This document shows positions 1 to 7,934 of a stretch of DNA of 64,000 nt, one piece after another. Source of the stretch: Planctomycetaceae bacterium (GTDB taxonomy: Bacteria; Planctomycetota; Planctomycetia; Pirellulales; Pirellulaceae). The notes beneath the pieces are model-generated. The model was not told the origin of the DNA. It was given only the letters and a program-made list of their open reading frames with translations, and did no database searches. Position numbers and translations under genes: made by a program. The DNA lies in the NCBI GenBank assembly GCA_018660825.1, contig JABJJO010000019.1, positions 1 through 64,000 on the forward strand, in the 5' to 3' direction. The first letter of the stretch is position 1; every line of letters begins with the position of its first letter.

Positions 1-672
1 AGCGCCGTCCTTATCTTCATCCATTTCCGCGACCCGCGATTGCATGCGTTCACTGATTTCAGAACCCGAAAGCAAACCATCCATATCCTCGTCCCTATCC
101 GCAAAAATTTGTGCCGGATCAAAACTGCGACGACCCGTATCTTGCCCACCTTCATTCTCACCTTGACCGCCGTCCGTTGGAGCGCCGCCAAAACCACCGC
201 CACTGGCCCCCATTTCCGCATCCATCTTCTTTTCTTCCTCAGTCCGTTCCGGCTGTTCTACTGCATATTCGGAATAATCTGGTGGTCCTTTGCTTGCCGC
301 GGTTTGTCTCAGTAACTCTTTTTGGTATTCAGACAAACCAGTTGGTGCCTCATCTTCCCACAATTCCACGGCATTGTCGTAAATCAAATATCCGCCACCA
401 CTTATGACGCCAACTAAAACCACCACCATAACCAGACGTGTAATGAGGGTTTTACCGGCACCTAACTCAACAGTACCACTTGAGTCACTTGCTAATGTTG
501 TTTGCGACGGTTCCTCTTGCTGAGTTTGGTTTTCCTCAGTTGCTACTTCCACCACACCGCGTTGAATCAACACTTCCGTACTGCATGCCGGGCAAACGCC
601 CATTTCACCGGCAGCAGAATTGTCCATTTGCATGGTGTGTTTGCACTGAGGGCAAGAAAATTCAAAAGCCAT
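1..672 (-). CDS. Zinc-ribbon / single-TM / EF-hand protein (C-terminus beyond window)
   Basis: An open frame runs from ATG at 672 off the left edge, giving 224 codons. The N-terminus has a zinc-ribbon pattern: CPQC at residues 7-10 and CPAC at 27-30. A Gln/Glu/Ser-rich linker follows, then one hydrophobic segment (about residues 75-95, LVMVVVLVGVISGGG). After it come an acidic, Gly-rich stretch and an EF-hand loop (DRDEDMDGLLSGSE); a second (EMDEDKDGA) starts at the edge. This predicts a membrane-anchored protein with a cytoplasmic zinc ribbon and an exported calcium-binding tail. The layout (zinc ribbon, TM, EF-hand) is common among planctomycete proteins of unknown function. I cannot name a function. 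The gene points away from the dipeptidase gene at 938, so the 265-nt gap between them should hold both promoters. Confidence 0.75.
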   Translation of the reverse strand, partial: MAFEFSCPQCKHTMQMDNSAAGEMGVCPACSTEVLIQRGVVEVATEENQTQQEEPSQTTLASDSSGTVELGAGKTLITRLVMVVVLVGVISGGGYLIYDNAVELWEDEAPTGLSEYQKELLRQTAASKGPPDYSEYAVEQPERTEEEKKMDAEMGASGGGFGGAPTDGGQGENEGGQDTGRRSFDPAQIFADRDEDMDGLLSGSEISERMQSRVAEMDEDKDGA

Positions 673-937
673 AGTCGTCAATCTAAAAGAATTATATATA
701 TTGTAAAACTCTCGTTATTCTATCAAATCCAGCGACCAATACCTAGATTCTCATGCCTTGTCGCGAATTTTTTTATAAAACTAGCGCCCCGAACTGAACT
801 GTACCCCCAATCAATTACGGTTCCTGCTTGAAAACACACATACGCCGACAAAAGCACAACAACAGTTCCCAACAGGTTATACTGAAATACTAGCAACAGG
901 TAACCACCTCAGCCACAAGGCATGAAAGTCTCGACCA

Positions 938-2167
938 ATGCGCAAATTGATTCGCCTCGCCACCAATGTTATGTGCCTTACCGCACTCGCTTGTGTCCCC
1001 ATTGACCGCGTATCCGCTTTTCAAATAGCCGACGTCATTGTTTCACCTCGCGCCGCTAGGATACATAATGCCACTTTCGTTTTTGATGGCCATAACGACC
1101 TACCCTACACCCTCAAAAAGGTGGCCTCGTCCTCTTTCGTAACGATGGATATTGCAAAACCACAACCTACCATTCATACCGACATTCCACGACTGCTCCA
1201 GGGGAATGTTGGCGGCCAATATTGGTCTGTGTATGTGCCGGCCGCTACCGCCAGTCGAGGAACGGCTTTGTTGGAGACGCTAGAGCAAATTCAGATAGTA
1301 CACGCCATGATCAATAAATACCCCGAAACGTTTGCAGCCGTTTCCAACTATCAAGATATCGTTCGCGCTCGCCGACAGGGAAAAATCGCGTCGCTCATTG
1401 GTGTAGAAGGCGGACATTCCATAGAAAACTCGGTCGGAAACCTACACCGATTATATGATCTTGGTGCCCGCTACATGACTCTGACTCACTCCGACACTCT
1501 AAAATGGGCGGATTCCGCGACGGACGACGCAAAACATCAAGGACTCAATGCTTTCGGTGAGGAAATTGTTCGGCAAATGAATTCTCTCGGAATGATCGTT
1601 GACCTTTCACATGTTTCCCAATCCACGATGCATGATGCTCTTGATACTACCAAAGCACCCATTATGTTTTCACACTCTTCGGCTCGCAGTGTAGCCAATC
1701 ACGTTAGGAACGTTCCCGACAGCGTGTTAGAGCGTATGCGAAGTAACGGTGGTATCGTCATGGTCAATTTTTTTTCCGGCTTCGTCGACCCTGAAGCAGC
1801 AGTGATTATGTCCACCATGTTTGACGTTTCGCGGGAATTGCGACTTAAATATTCGGACGATGATGAATTTGATACCGCCGTTAAACGCTGGCGAGCAGCC
1901 AACCCCTACCCACGTGGAACAATTTACGACGTGGTCGACCACATCGATCATATCGTCAAGATCGCTGGTATTGACCATGTTGGCATCGGGTCTGATTTTG
2001 ACGGTGTTTCAAAACTGCCCGTGGGACTTGAAGACGTGTCAACCTACCCCCGCATCACGCAAATATTACTGGATCGGGGATATTCCAGACGAGATGTCGA
2101 TAAAATTATGAGCAGCAATATGATGAGAGTGATTCGTCAAGTTGAACGAGTTGCCGCCCAACAATAA
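938..2167 (+). CDS. Exported membrane dipeptidase (renal dipeptidase family, peptidase M19)
   Basis: 409 residues, usual for M19. It is a binuclear zinc dipeptidase that cleaves dipeptides, including ones with a C-terminal D-residue. A signal peptide covers about residues 1-28. The metal ligands of the family are visible: HND at 52-54, the bridging Glu in GVEGGH (Glu158), His226 in DLSHVS, His247 in FSHSSAR, and Asp354 in GIGSDFDG. A clear ATG at 938 precedes the signal peptide. It is the first of three same-strand genes for exported hydrolases (isoaspartyl peptidase at 2238, beta-lactamase-family enzyme at 3227), which suggests joint use in turnover of external peptides or cell-wall fragments. 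Family assignment is firm; the natural substrate is not known. Confidence 0.93.
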   Translation: MRKLIRLATNVMCLTALACVPIDRVSAFQIADVIVSPRAARIHNATFVFDGHNDLPYTLKKVASSSFVTMDIAKPQPTIHTDIPRLLQGNVGGQYWSVYVPAATASRGTALLETLEQIQIVHAMINKYPETFAAVSNYQDIVRARRQGKIASLIGVEGGHSIENSVGNLHRLYDLGARYMTLTHSDTLKWADSATDDAKHQGLNAFGEEIVRQMNSLGMIVDLSHVSQSTMHDALDTTKAPIMFSHSSARSVANHVRNVPDSVLERMRSNGGIVMVNFFSGFVDPEAAVIMSTMFDVSRELRLKYSDDDEFDTAVKRWRAANPYPRGTIYDVVDHIDHIVKIAGIDHVGIGSDFDGVSKLPVGLEDVSTYPRITQILLDRGYSRRDVDKIMSSNMMRVIRQVERVAAQQ

Positions 2168-2237
2168 CTTAAGTCGCGGCGGTTTTGGTCGATTGCCTTT
2201 GCGGTTTGATCAACATCCCTAATTTATATAAGGATAC

Positions 2238-3227
2238 TTGATTTTGAAAACACTACTTACCCTAATGTTAATAACATCGTCGATTTTTCTTTCTCTGGAT
2301 TCAGTGATGGCTCAAAAAAGACACTGTAAATATGCTTTAGTGATTCACGGAGGTGCTGGCAGCGCAACCAACGATGAACAAGTCATAGCTGCGCGGGAAA
2401 TCGTCCTTGGCGCCGCATTAAATAAGGGAACATCCATCTTAAGTGGCGGCGGTACTAGCCTCGACGCTGTCGAGCAGGTTATCCGCATTCTAGAAGATTC
2501 GCCACTTTTTAACGCAGGGAAAGGCGCGGTACTTACGGCAACAAGCACCAACGAACTCGATGCAACCATTATGGACGGCAGCACCCGCGCCTGTGGCGCC
2601 GCCGGTGGAGTCACAAACGTCAAAAATCCTATTTCCCTTGCCAGGCTCGTTATGACAGAGACTCGCCACGTATTACTCGCTGCGGATGGCGCCAACGCAT
2701 TCGCCGCGAGCCTTGAACACCCGAACATCGAAATAGTCTCTCCAGAATATTTCCGAACAGAACATCAAGAACAACGACTGCAGCGAGCTCAAGAAAAATC
2801 TCGCTTGACAGATGCGGAACAAATGGGCACCGTGGGATGTGTCGCGCTAGATTGGCGCGGAAACATCGCCGCCGGCACGTCGACCGGAGGGTTAGTCAAC
2901 AAGAAGCATGGCCGTATTGGCGATTCGCCAATTGTCGGAGCGGGTACTTTTGCGGATAACCGCACCTGTGGAATTTCCTGCACCGGCGTGGGCGAAGACT
3001 TTATTCGAAATTCCGTCGCCTACGACGTAACAGCGCGTATGCTATATAAACGCCAACGAATGGAGAACGCTGTCCAAGACATTCTACGGCAGGAAGATTT
3101 CCAAGTCCGAGGTGGAATGATTGGGATCGACCACAAGGGACGAATTACAATGCAATTCAATACTGCCGGTATGTCCCGAGCAGCGGCGGATTCTGATGGA
3201 TTACACTATATCAAGATTGGGAAATAA
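2238..3227 (+). CDS. Exported isoaspartyl peptidase / L-asparaginase (Ntn hydrolase, T2 family)
   Basis: 329 residues. Enzymes of this family autocleave to free an N-terminal Thr nucleophile, then hydrolyse beta-aspartyl (isoaspartyl) dipeptides and asparagine. The nucleophile is Thr198 in GTVGCVALD. The substrate-binding stretch GRIGDSPIVGAGTFAD and the later Gly-rich GTSTGGLVNKK are present. An N-terminal hydrophobic segment (about residues 3-25) reads as a signal peptide. The start is TTG at 2238 (AAGGA only a few bases upstream); TTG at 2244 has better Shine-Dalgarno spacing and would drop two residues. The stop codon overlaps the next start by one base (TAATG at 3225-3229), implying translational coupling with the gene at 3227. 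Confidence 0.92.
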   Translation: MILKTLLTLMLITSSIFLSLDSVMAQKRHCKYALVIHGGAGSATNDEQVIAAREIVLGAALNKGTSILSGGGTSLDAVEQVIRILEDSPLFNAGKGAVLTATSTNELDATIMDGSTRACGAAGGVTNVKNPISLARLVMTETRHVLLAADGANAFAASLEHPNIEIVSPEYFRTEHQEQRLQRAQEKSRLTDAEQMGTVGCVALDWRGNIAAGTSTGGLVNKKHGRIGDSPIVGAGTFADNRTCGISCTGVGEDFIRNSVAYDVTARMLYKRQRMENAVQDILRQEDFQVRGGMIGIDHKGRITMQFNTAGMSRAAADSDGLHYIKIGK

Positions 3228-4396
3228 TGTCGGCACCCCTTGTTCGCTTGGAAAATTCCGGCGTCTGCAAACACGCCTATCGACTACTACTAACGTCGCT
3301 CGTCATTTTGTTGCCCGCTCGTTTTTTGACGGCCCAGCAAACTTCCATCGAAGACGCTGTTCATGCAGCAGTTGAAATGGAAGCCGAGAGGCAAAACGCT
3401 GTGGGCGTCGCGGTCGCCGTGCTACTAGACGGCAAAATAGCATTCTACAGTAGCACCGGTTTTCAAGACTTAAAATCCAAAATTCCTGTTTCACGCGAAA
3501 CCATGTTCCGCTGGGCGTCCATCTCCAAATCGCTAACAGCGATCACATTGTTGCAGTTAGCTGAGCAGGAAGACCTTTCAATTAATCAAACGGTCAAACA
3601 TTTCCTGCCAGACTATCCACCGCAGCGAACCCAAGATGGTCAATCCCACGAAATCACCCTGAAACAACTCTTGACGCACCAAGCCGGTATTATCCATTAC
3701 ACAAACGGTGTCGTGAAAGGAACTCCGCAAGACTATGTAAGGCCTCACCCAACTAGACATGTTAAGTTGGCACTTAATGGTTTCAATCGATCCCAATTAG
3801 TACATGTGCCCGGTACCGCATATTCCTACACCACACGTGGTTATATCCTGCTGAGTGCTATCGTCGAACAAGCGGCCGGTCGACCATTTCATATCCACGT
3901 AGATCGCATGATCGCCCAACCGCTCGGCATGCACACACTACAACCCGATTATCAATGGAAACGCATCCAAAACCGCGCCGTAGGCTATCGCAAATTGACC
4001 ACCGGAAAAATCGTTCCTTCAAGCGATACCGACGTAAGTTGGAAACTGGGAGGCGGTGGATTCATTTCTACCATCGATGACTTGGCCAAATTCGCCGAGG
4101 GACTCCTCCAAGGTAAACTCGTAAGCAAACAAACTGAAACATTGATGTTTACCCCACAAACAATTGCAGATGGCACGACGACAAACTACGGGCTTGGATT
4201 TCAAAGTTTACAACTTAACGGTCGACAAACAATTGGACACGGTGGATCACAAGAAAAGACAAAGACTCGGCTTGCTATCGATCAAAAGTCGAACACCGGA
4301 GTGGTCTTGATGAGTAACAGCGAATACGTCGATACGACGACGTTTGCAGAAGTCATCTTCAAGGCAATCTCCGATAATCGCCGCATTTCACCTTGA
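3227..4396 (+). CDS. Exported serine hydrolase, beta-lactamase / class C (LACTB-like) family
   Basis: 389 residues. The family includes class C beta-lactamases, DD-peptidases and LACTB-like proteases. The SxxK nucleophile motif is SISK at 98-101, the second motif is YSY near residue 199 (Tyr-Ser-Asn in classical enzymes), and the third is HGG in GHGGSQEKTKTRL. A hydrophobic segment at about 18-36 is a likely signal peptide or anchor. The start overlaps the stop of the isoaspartyl peptidase gene. In the setting of an M19 dipeptidase and an isoaspartyl peptidase, a D-peptide or isopeptide protease role fits better than antibiotic resistance, but that is inference. Confidence 0.9.
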   Translation: MSAPLVRLENSGVCKHAYRLLLTSLVILLPARFLTAQQTSIEDAVHAAVEMEAERQNAVGVAVAVLLDGKIAFYSSTGFQDLKSKIPVSRETMFRWASISKSLTAITLLQLAEQEDLSINQTVKHFLPDYPPQRTQDGQSHEITLKQLLTHQAGIIHYTNGVVKGTPQDYVRPHPTRHVKLALNGFNRSQLVHVPGTAYSYTTRGYILLSAIVEQAAGRPFHIHVDRMIAQPLGMHTLQPDYQWKRIQNRAVGYRKLTTGKIVPSSDTDVSWKLGGGGFISTIDDLAKFAEGLLQGKLVSKQTETLMFTPQTIADGTTTNYGLGFQSLQLNGRQTIGHGGSQEKTKTRLAIDQKSNTGVVLMSNSEYVDTTTFAEVIFKAISDNRRISP

Positions 4397-4452
4397 TCGG
4401 CAACCATCACCGCCGCCACATTTTGGGCAAACCAATATTAACAATAGGTTCT

Positions 4453-4860
4453 CTAGAATGGAATGTCGTCCGCCGCCATCCCCACTAATTCCGGTTCGGG
4501 TTTGCTATTTCCATCAGCTATATCTGTCCCCGCCTTATTACCCACGAAGCTAAATTCTGTTCCACGGACTTTCAGTTTCGAAAAGTGCTTACCGTCCTTC
4601 TCCCAACGTTCTAGTTGAAGCGATCCCTCAATCAAAATGGGAGAACCTTTTTGGAAATATTGGGCAATTACCTCCGCTTTGCGATTCCAAAACGTAACGT
4701 CCACGAATTGAGTTACGTCAACCCATTCCCCATTATCCCCCGGACGCCGCTCGTTAACCGCGACACCCAAGTCGATTACGGAATGCCCTCCGCTTGTTGT
4801 TCGCAACTCCACGCCCCTTGTTAATCGACCCATAATTATTACTTTGTTAAAACTGCTCAT
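4453..4860 (-). CDS. ssb: Single-stranded DNA-binding protein
   Basis: 135 residues. It has the bacterial SSB OB-fold: N-terminal FNKVIIMGRLTRGVELR, central VDVTFWNRKAEVIAQYFQKG, and GSLQLERWEKDGK. The linker is short and the acidic tip DDIPF at the C-terminus recruits partner proteins. An excellent ribosome-binding site (AGGAGG, 7 nt before the ATG) lies on the minus strand. The gene stands apart from rpsF/rpsR, so it is either a second copy or a relocated one. Upstream at 4893-4923 is a copy of the bipartite promoter-like element also found before the ARPP-1 gene and the 99-residue ORF, suggesting stress-sigma control. Convergent with the beta-lactamase-family gene. Confidence 0.95.
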   Translation of the reverse strand: MSSFNKVIIMGRLTRGVELRTTSGGHSVIDLGVAVNERRPGDNGEWVDVTQFVDVTFWNRKAEVIAQYFQKGSPILIEGSLQLERWEKDGKHFSKLKVRGTEFSFVGNKAGTDIADGNSKPEPELVGMAADDIPF

Positions 4861-4892
4861 CGTTAATCCTCCTAAAAAACAATCTTTTCACT

Positions 4893-4923
4893 ACTTAAGA
4901 GATTGAGATGATCCAATTTCCGG
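4893..4923 (-). promoter_or_regulatory. Bipartite promoter-like element upstream of ssb
   Basis: Read on the minus strand this is CCGGAAATT, 12 nt, then TCTCTTAAGT, which points at ssb with about 32 nt to the start codon. The same two boxes with the same 12-nt spacer occur before the ARPP-1 gene (9057-9087) and, less exactly, before the ORF at 5098 (5001-5031). The ssb and ARPP-1 copies match over 18 contiguous bases (4887-4904 versus 9051-9068) and again in AATTTCCGG. A GGAA-type upstream box is typical of -35 elements read by ECF sigma factors. Confidence 0.6.
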
Positions 4924-5000
4924 ATTATTCCCTTAAGAAATTCAAAATACACGCGGGCTGTCACCACAACTGTCAATCGCCCGTTTTCCGTTCAATTTTT

Positions 5001-5031
5001 TCGGAAAAATACCCTTGCCGTTCTCTTAAGT
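5001..5031 (+). promoter_or_regulatory. Bipartite promoter-like element upstream of the 99-residue ORF
   Basis: Plus strand: TCGGAAAAA (5001-5009), 12 nt, then TCTCTTAAGT (5022-5031), ending 66 nt before the ATG at 5098. The downstream box is identical to those before ssb and the ARPP-1 gene; the upstream box differs at two of nine positions. It shares the ssb intergenic region but faces the other way, so the pair forms a divergent promoter region. Confidence 0.5.
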
Positions 5032-5097
5032 GGTAGAGGAACGCGGCTATTTCGCGTTCTCATTGCAAACTAGATTTTTGTAGAAAGCAAAAGTATC

Positions 5098-5397
5098 ATG
5101 AAAACGACCAAAACAGCCACCATACCTACGATCAGTGAAGGCTGCATCAGAGCGGTATCCGAAGCGGGGTTTCGTGAGAGCATGTCCAAATATGCAATTC
5201 ATGGGTATGAAATGCTAGACGCAGAGAATCTCGAAATTGGGATTTGGATCGATAGCGTAGCACGACATGTGTTCGGCAATAAAGATATCAAACTCTGCGA
5301 CGAATACCGTAACTATTTACAATTTGCTTGGGCCGCGCATGCCGTGATGCTCTATAAGGTGATATCCGCCCAAATCGAAGGAAATGCGTTGGAATAA
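5098..5397 (+). CDS. Small protein of unknown function (99 residues)
   Basis: I do not recognise a family. The product looks soluble and mainly helical, with no signal peptide, membrane segment or Cys pair. Features include GCIRAVSEAGFRESMSKYAI and a C-terminal NYLQFAWAAHAVMLYKVISA helix. The ATG lacks a strong Shine-Dalgarno sequence. Evidence that it is real is the copy of the shared promoter-like element 66 nt upstream, the lack of a competing gene on the other strand, and a fit between ssb and the sigma-factor gene (convergent, 40 nt apart). If real, it belongs to the same putative regulon as ssb and the ARPP-1/kinase/sigma series. Confidence 0.6.
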   Translation: MKTTKTATIPTISEGCIRAVSEAGFRESMSKYAIHGYEMLDAENLEIGIWIDSVARHVFGNKDIKLCDEYRNYLQFAWAAHAVMLYKVISAQIEGNALE

Positions 5398-5437
5398 GCA
5401 ATATTGCCCATTTTTCAAATTCGCGTCAGGTTTTGGT

Positions 5438-6055
5438 TCAATTCCCCTCATCCCCCCGCGACACTTGCTGACGCAATAACTCGATTGCCGTTTGAAATCG
5501 ATCGTACGCTGTAGACAACGGTATGTCATATTCTCTACTTATCTCAGCAAACGTCATATCCAAAAGTAGATGTCCATTAACAATGCACTGCAAAGAGTCG
5601 TCCAGGGAGCCAAGTTTTGACATCACGAATTGCAACATTTCGTGATCAGCAGCGTAGTGGTCGTCAGGCAATTGGACAACATCCGGTACGTCCGGCATGA
5701 AATCGACACGTCGTTTTTTGAATTCATCTAGCATCGCCCAGCGAAAGTGGGTACACGCCGTGGCGAAAAAATGATGTCGATCTGCTATTTCGTCGTTACC
5801 CATCCTTACCTGCAACTTCTCGTACACCCCGTTGATCAACTCATCGGGATCTTCAATGCTAGAGTTCGGGAAAGTCGCGAGCACTCGGGCCGCAGTTTCC
5901 CGCAACGTTACAAGAACGGCTTTCCATAAATATTCCTGGTGAATCGACTCGCCCCTACCGGCATTTTGAATCAATAGCGTAATCGACCCGTAACCTGTTT
6001 TTCTAGCGGGACGGAGTTGGTTAATTACCGAATCAAATGGTTCCGATTGCGACAT
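5438..6055 (-). CDS. ECF-type RNA polymerase sigma factor (planctomycete Sigma70_ECF type)
   Basis: About 205 residues from ATG at 6055; the longer reading from TTG at 6061 would overlap the kinase stop. The ATG is preferred because AAGG sits 7 nt upstream and the kinase stop is 2 nt away (TGAGTATG). Region 2 lies around EYLWKAVLVTLRETAARVLA and DPDELINGVYEKL, with the FKKRRVDF segment after it. Region 4 carries the helix-turn-helix at MTFAEISREYDIPLSTAYDR, which reads the -35 box. The family (ECF-like, TIGR02999-type) is expanded in planctomycetes and often lies next to Ser/Thr kinase genes. Here it directly follows a kinase-macro fusion, so kinase control of the sigma factor is a reasonable inference. 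The bipartite elements nearby are candidate target promoters. Confidence 0.88.
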   Translation of the reverse strand: MSQSEPFDSVINQLRPARKTGYGSITLLIQNAGRGESIHQEYLWKAVLVTLRETAARVLATFPNSSIEDPDELINGVYEKLQVRMGNDEIADRHHFFATACTHFRWAMLDEFKKRRVDFMPDVPDVVQLPDDHYAADHEMLQFVMSKLGSLDDSLQCIVNGHLLLDMTFAEISREYDIPLSTAYDRFQTAIELLRQQVSRGDEGN

Positions 6056-6057
6056 AC

Positions 6058-7791
6058 TCAACCTTGCTCTGGGAGTAGAATAATTCGAATTTCTTGCAAC
6101 GGAGTCATACCTAATTCAAATTCCCTTGAAATATATTCAATCATGGTATGCAAACAAACCTCGGGGTCCATCCCCGCATTGCCGGTGCCCAGCAAGGGAA
6201 ACGCAATACTAGTGACTTCCAGTGATTGTGCGTGATGGAAACAATCACCTAGGATACTGCGAATCAAGTCCGGAGTGGGAATAAAACGCCTATTACCTTT
6301 GGCAGCGCCAAGATCGGGGATCGTGATCGCATGGAAAACGAACCGATGCGGCAACCTCCCCGCTCCCGACGGCATGACCCGCCCCAGCAAAACCGGCGCC
6401 AAGTGCCGTGTTGTCTCAAAATATTTATCGCCTGCCGATTCTCTAATTTTTCCGGCCACGCCGGCCGTCATTGTCAGTCTACCGTCATCGCTACTAACCA
6501 AAACCTCACAACCCTCGGCACTCTCAACAATATCACCCTCCAACAACACCAACTTCCGTGTGTCACCGAATCGTTGCACGCATTTCTCACCCCATAATGT
6601 ACCCGCGCGAGATTCACGCGGTGCCGACAAACCGGACTTCTTCTCCTGCGAGGGACTGAATTCCGAAGGCATCGCAAGACTGCAGGATACACTGGACGAC
6701 AAAAGCAGACCGCGATCCGAGTCATCACGGACAATTGTTTCGACTTCAACCTCTGGCAACTCGTTAAGGATTTCAGCAAAATTTGAAAACCTATCACGCG
6801 CCTGTTTGGCCATGCATCGTTCAATGATATCCGCCAAGTCCTTGTCCAAATTGGGATTTCGTGATCGCGGCGATTCCAATATTTCCATGCGATGTTTATA
6901 GACGACCTCGACAAAATCAACGCCCTCAAACGGCGGCGACCCAGTCAATAAATGATAAAACGTCGCGCCGAAACTATAGACATCATTCCGCAAGTCGACG
7001 ACCGCCGAATCAAAACCTTGTTCAGGTGACATGTAGTGTGGCGTGCCAAGCATTTGCCCCGATTTAGTCAACACGCGTCCGTTGAGAGGACGTTCCCCAT
7101 TGGGTAATGCTATAGCGAGCCCAAAGTCGAGCAACTTAACCGAATTATCCTCGGCTGCGACTATCAAATTTGCAGGCTTAATATCACGATGTACGATACC
7201 ACGCTCTGTCGCGGCAACCATCGCTTGGCATACTTGCCCCATCCATCGAATTCCGTTTTGGGCGGATTGGGGGTTCCCCTTGTTACTTGCGATTACATCA
7301 CTCAAATAACGACCGTCAATGTACTCCATCACAATTGCCGCTTCGGAGTGTAGATCATCTCCGTTGTCAAAAAAGGCGAGTTGCCGCACGATATGCTTTG
7401 ATTCCAGTTGTTGCAGCAACGTAGACTCGCGCACAAATCGTTCTAATGACTCGCCTGGTTTTATTATCTTTACAGCAACGTCAAGCTCATGCCGATCGTC
7501 ATTTGCAAGATAAACATGTGATGTCGCTCCCGCGCCAATTTCACGAACGCACCGGTAATGCCTCGGAATCCAATCTGGAAAACTATATGACTTGTGCAAA
7601 GCTCTTAGACGCGCAATAAACGCCGCCAAGTTCGACATTTCCACTGGCGGACGGGAACTTTTAGCGTTATGTGCATCGATCAATAATTCAATATCATCAT
7701 TCGTCACCAACGCTAAATCACCAAAAATCCGAACGATCTCCAACATCAACGGTTCAATATCATCCTCGATATTTTTTGGCGTTCCCTGCAT
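6058..7791 (-). CDS. Ser/Thr protein kinase fused to a C-terminal macro domain
   Basis: 577 residues. Residues 1-75 are helical and unassigned. A complete Hanks-type kinase covers about 80-345: glycine loop GAGATSHVY (86-94), catalytic Lys108 in VAVKII, HRDIKPAN (201-208), DFG (222-224), and GTPHYMSPEQG. A low-complexity linker (350-410) leads to a macro domain at about 413-577, shown by LLEGDIVESAEGCEVLVSSDD, TAGVAGKIRESAG and SIAFPLLGTGNAG. Macro domains bind ADP-ribose or related nucleotides; here the usual NAAN is SSDD, so binding may be altered. No membrane segment, so it should be cytosolic. No Shine-Dalgarno precedes the ATG, while TACAAT at 7798-7803 (minus) ends six bases before it, allowing a leaderless transcript. 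It lies 143 nt downstream of the ARPP-1 gene and 2 nt upstream of the sigma factor. Confidence 0.9.
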   Translation of the reverse strand: MQGTPKNIEDDIEPLMLEIVRIFGDLALVTNDDIELLIDAHNAKSSRPPVEMSNLAAFIARLRALHKSYSFPDWIPRHYRCVREIGAGATSHVYLANDDRHELDVAVKIIKPGESLERFVRESTLLQQLESKHIVRQLAFFDNGDDLHSEAAIVMEYIDGRYLSDVIASNKGNPQSAQNGIRWMGQVCQAMVAATERGIVHRDIKPANLIVAAEDNSVKLLDFGLAIALPNGERPLNGRVLTKSGQMLGTPHYMSPEQGFDSAVVDLRNDVYSFGATFYHLLTGSPPFEGVDFVEVVYKHRMEILESPRSRNPNLDKDLADIIERCMAKQARDRFSNFAEILNELPEVEVETIVRDDSDRGLLLSSSVSCSLAMPSEFSPSQEKKSGLSAPRESRAGTLWGEKCVQRFGDTRKLVLLEGDIVESAEGCEVLVSSDDGRLTMTAGVAGKIRESAGDKYFETTRHLAPVLLGRVMPSGAGRLPHRFVFHAITIPDLGAAKGNRRFIPTPDLIRSILGDCFHHAQSLEVTSIAFPLLGTGNAGMDPEVCLHTMIEYISREFELGMTPLQEIRIILLPEQG

Positions 7792-7934
7792 GCGACCATT
7801 GTAACATACTATCCAAATTATTCGGGCACTTTTGCCATATCCCTGACACTCGCACAGCGAAACAAGTCCCGGTTTACATATCCGCTCGCCTTACAATATC
7901 TGACATGCGACGACTACCACGTAAGGAACAGGCC

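Noticed and set aside
4926-4940. Additional CTTAAG near the ssb promoter element
   Set aside because: It lacks a GGAA box at the right distance in either orientation, so it is not counted as a fourth copy.
6275-6901. 208-residue plus-strand open frame opposite the kinase-macro gene
   Set aside because: It is the complement of a clearly coding, motif-rich gene and has Ser/Arg/Pro-rich composition with no domain; a shadow frame.
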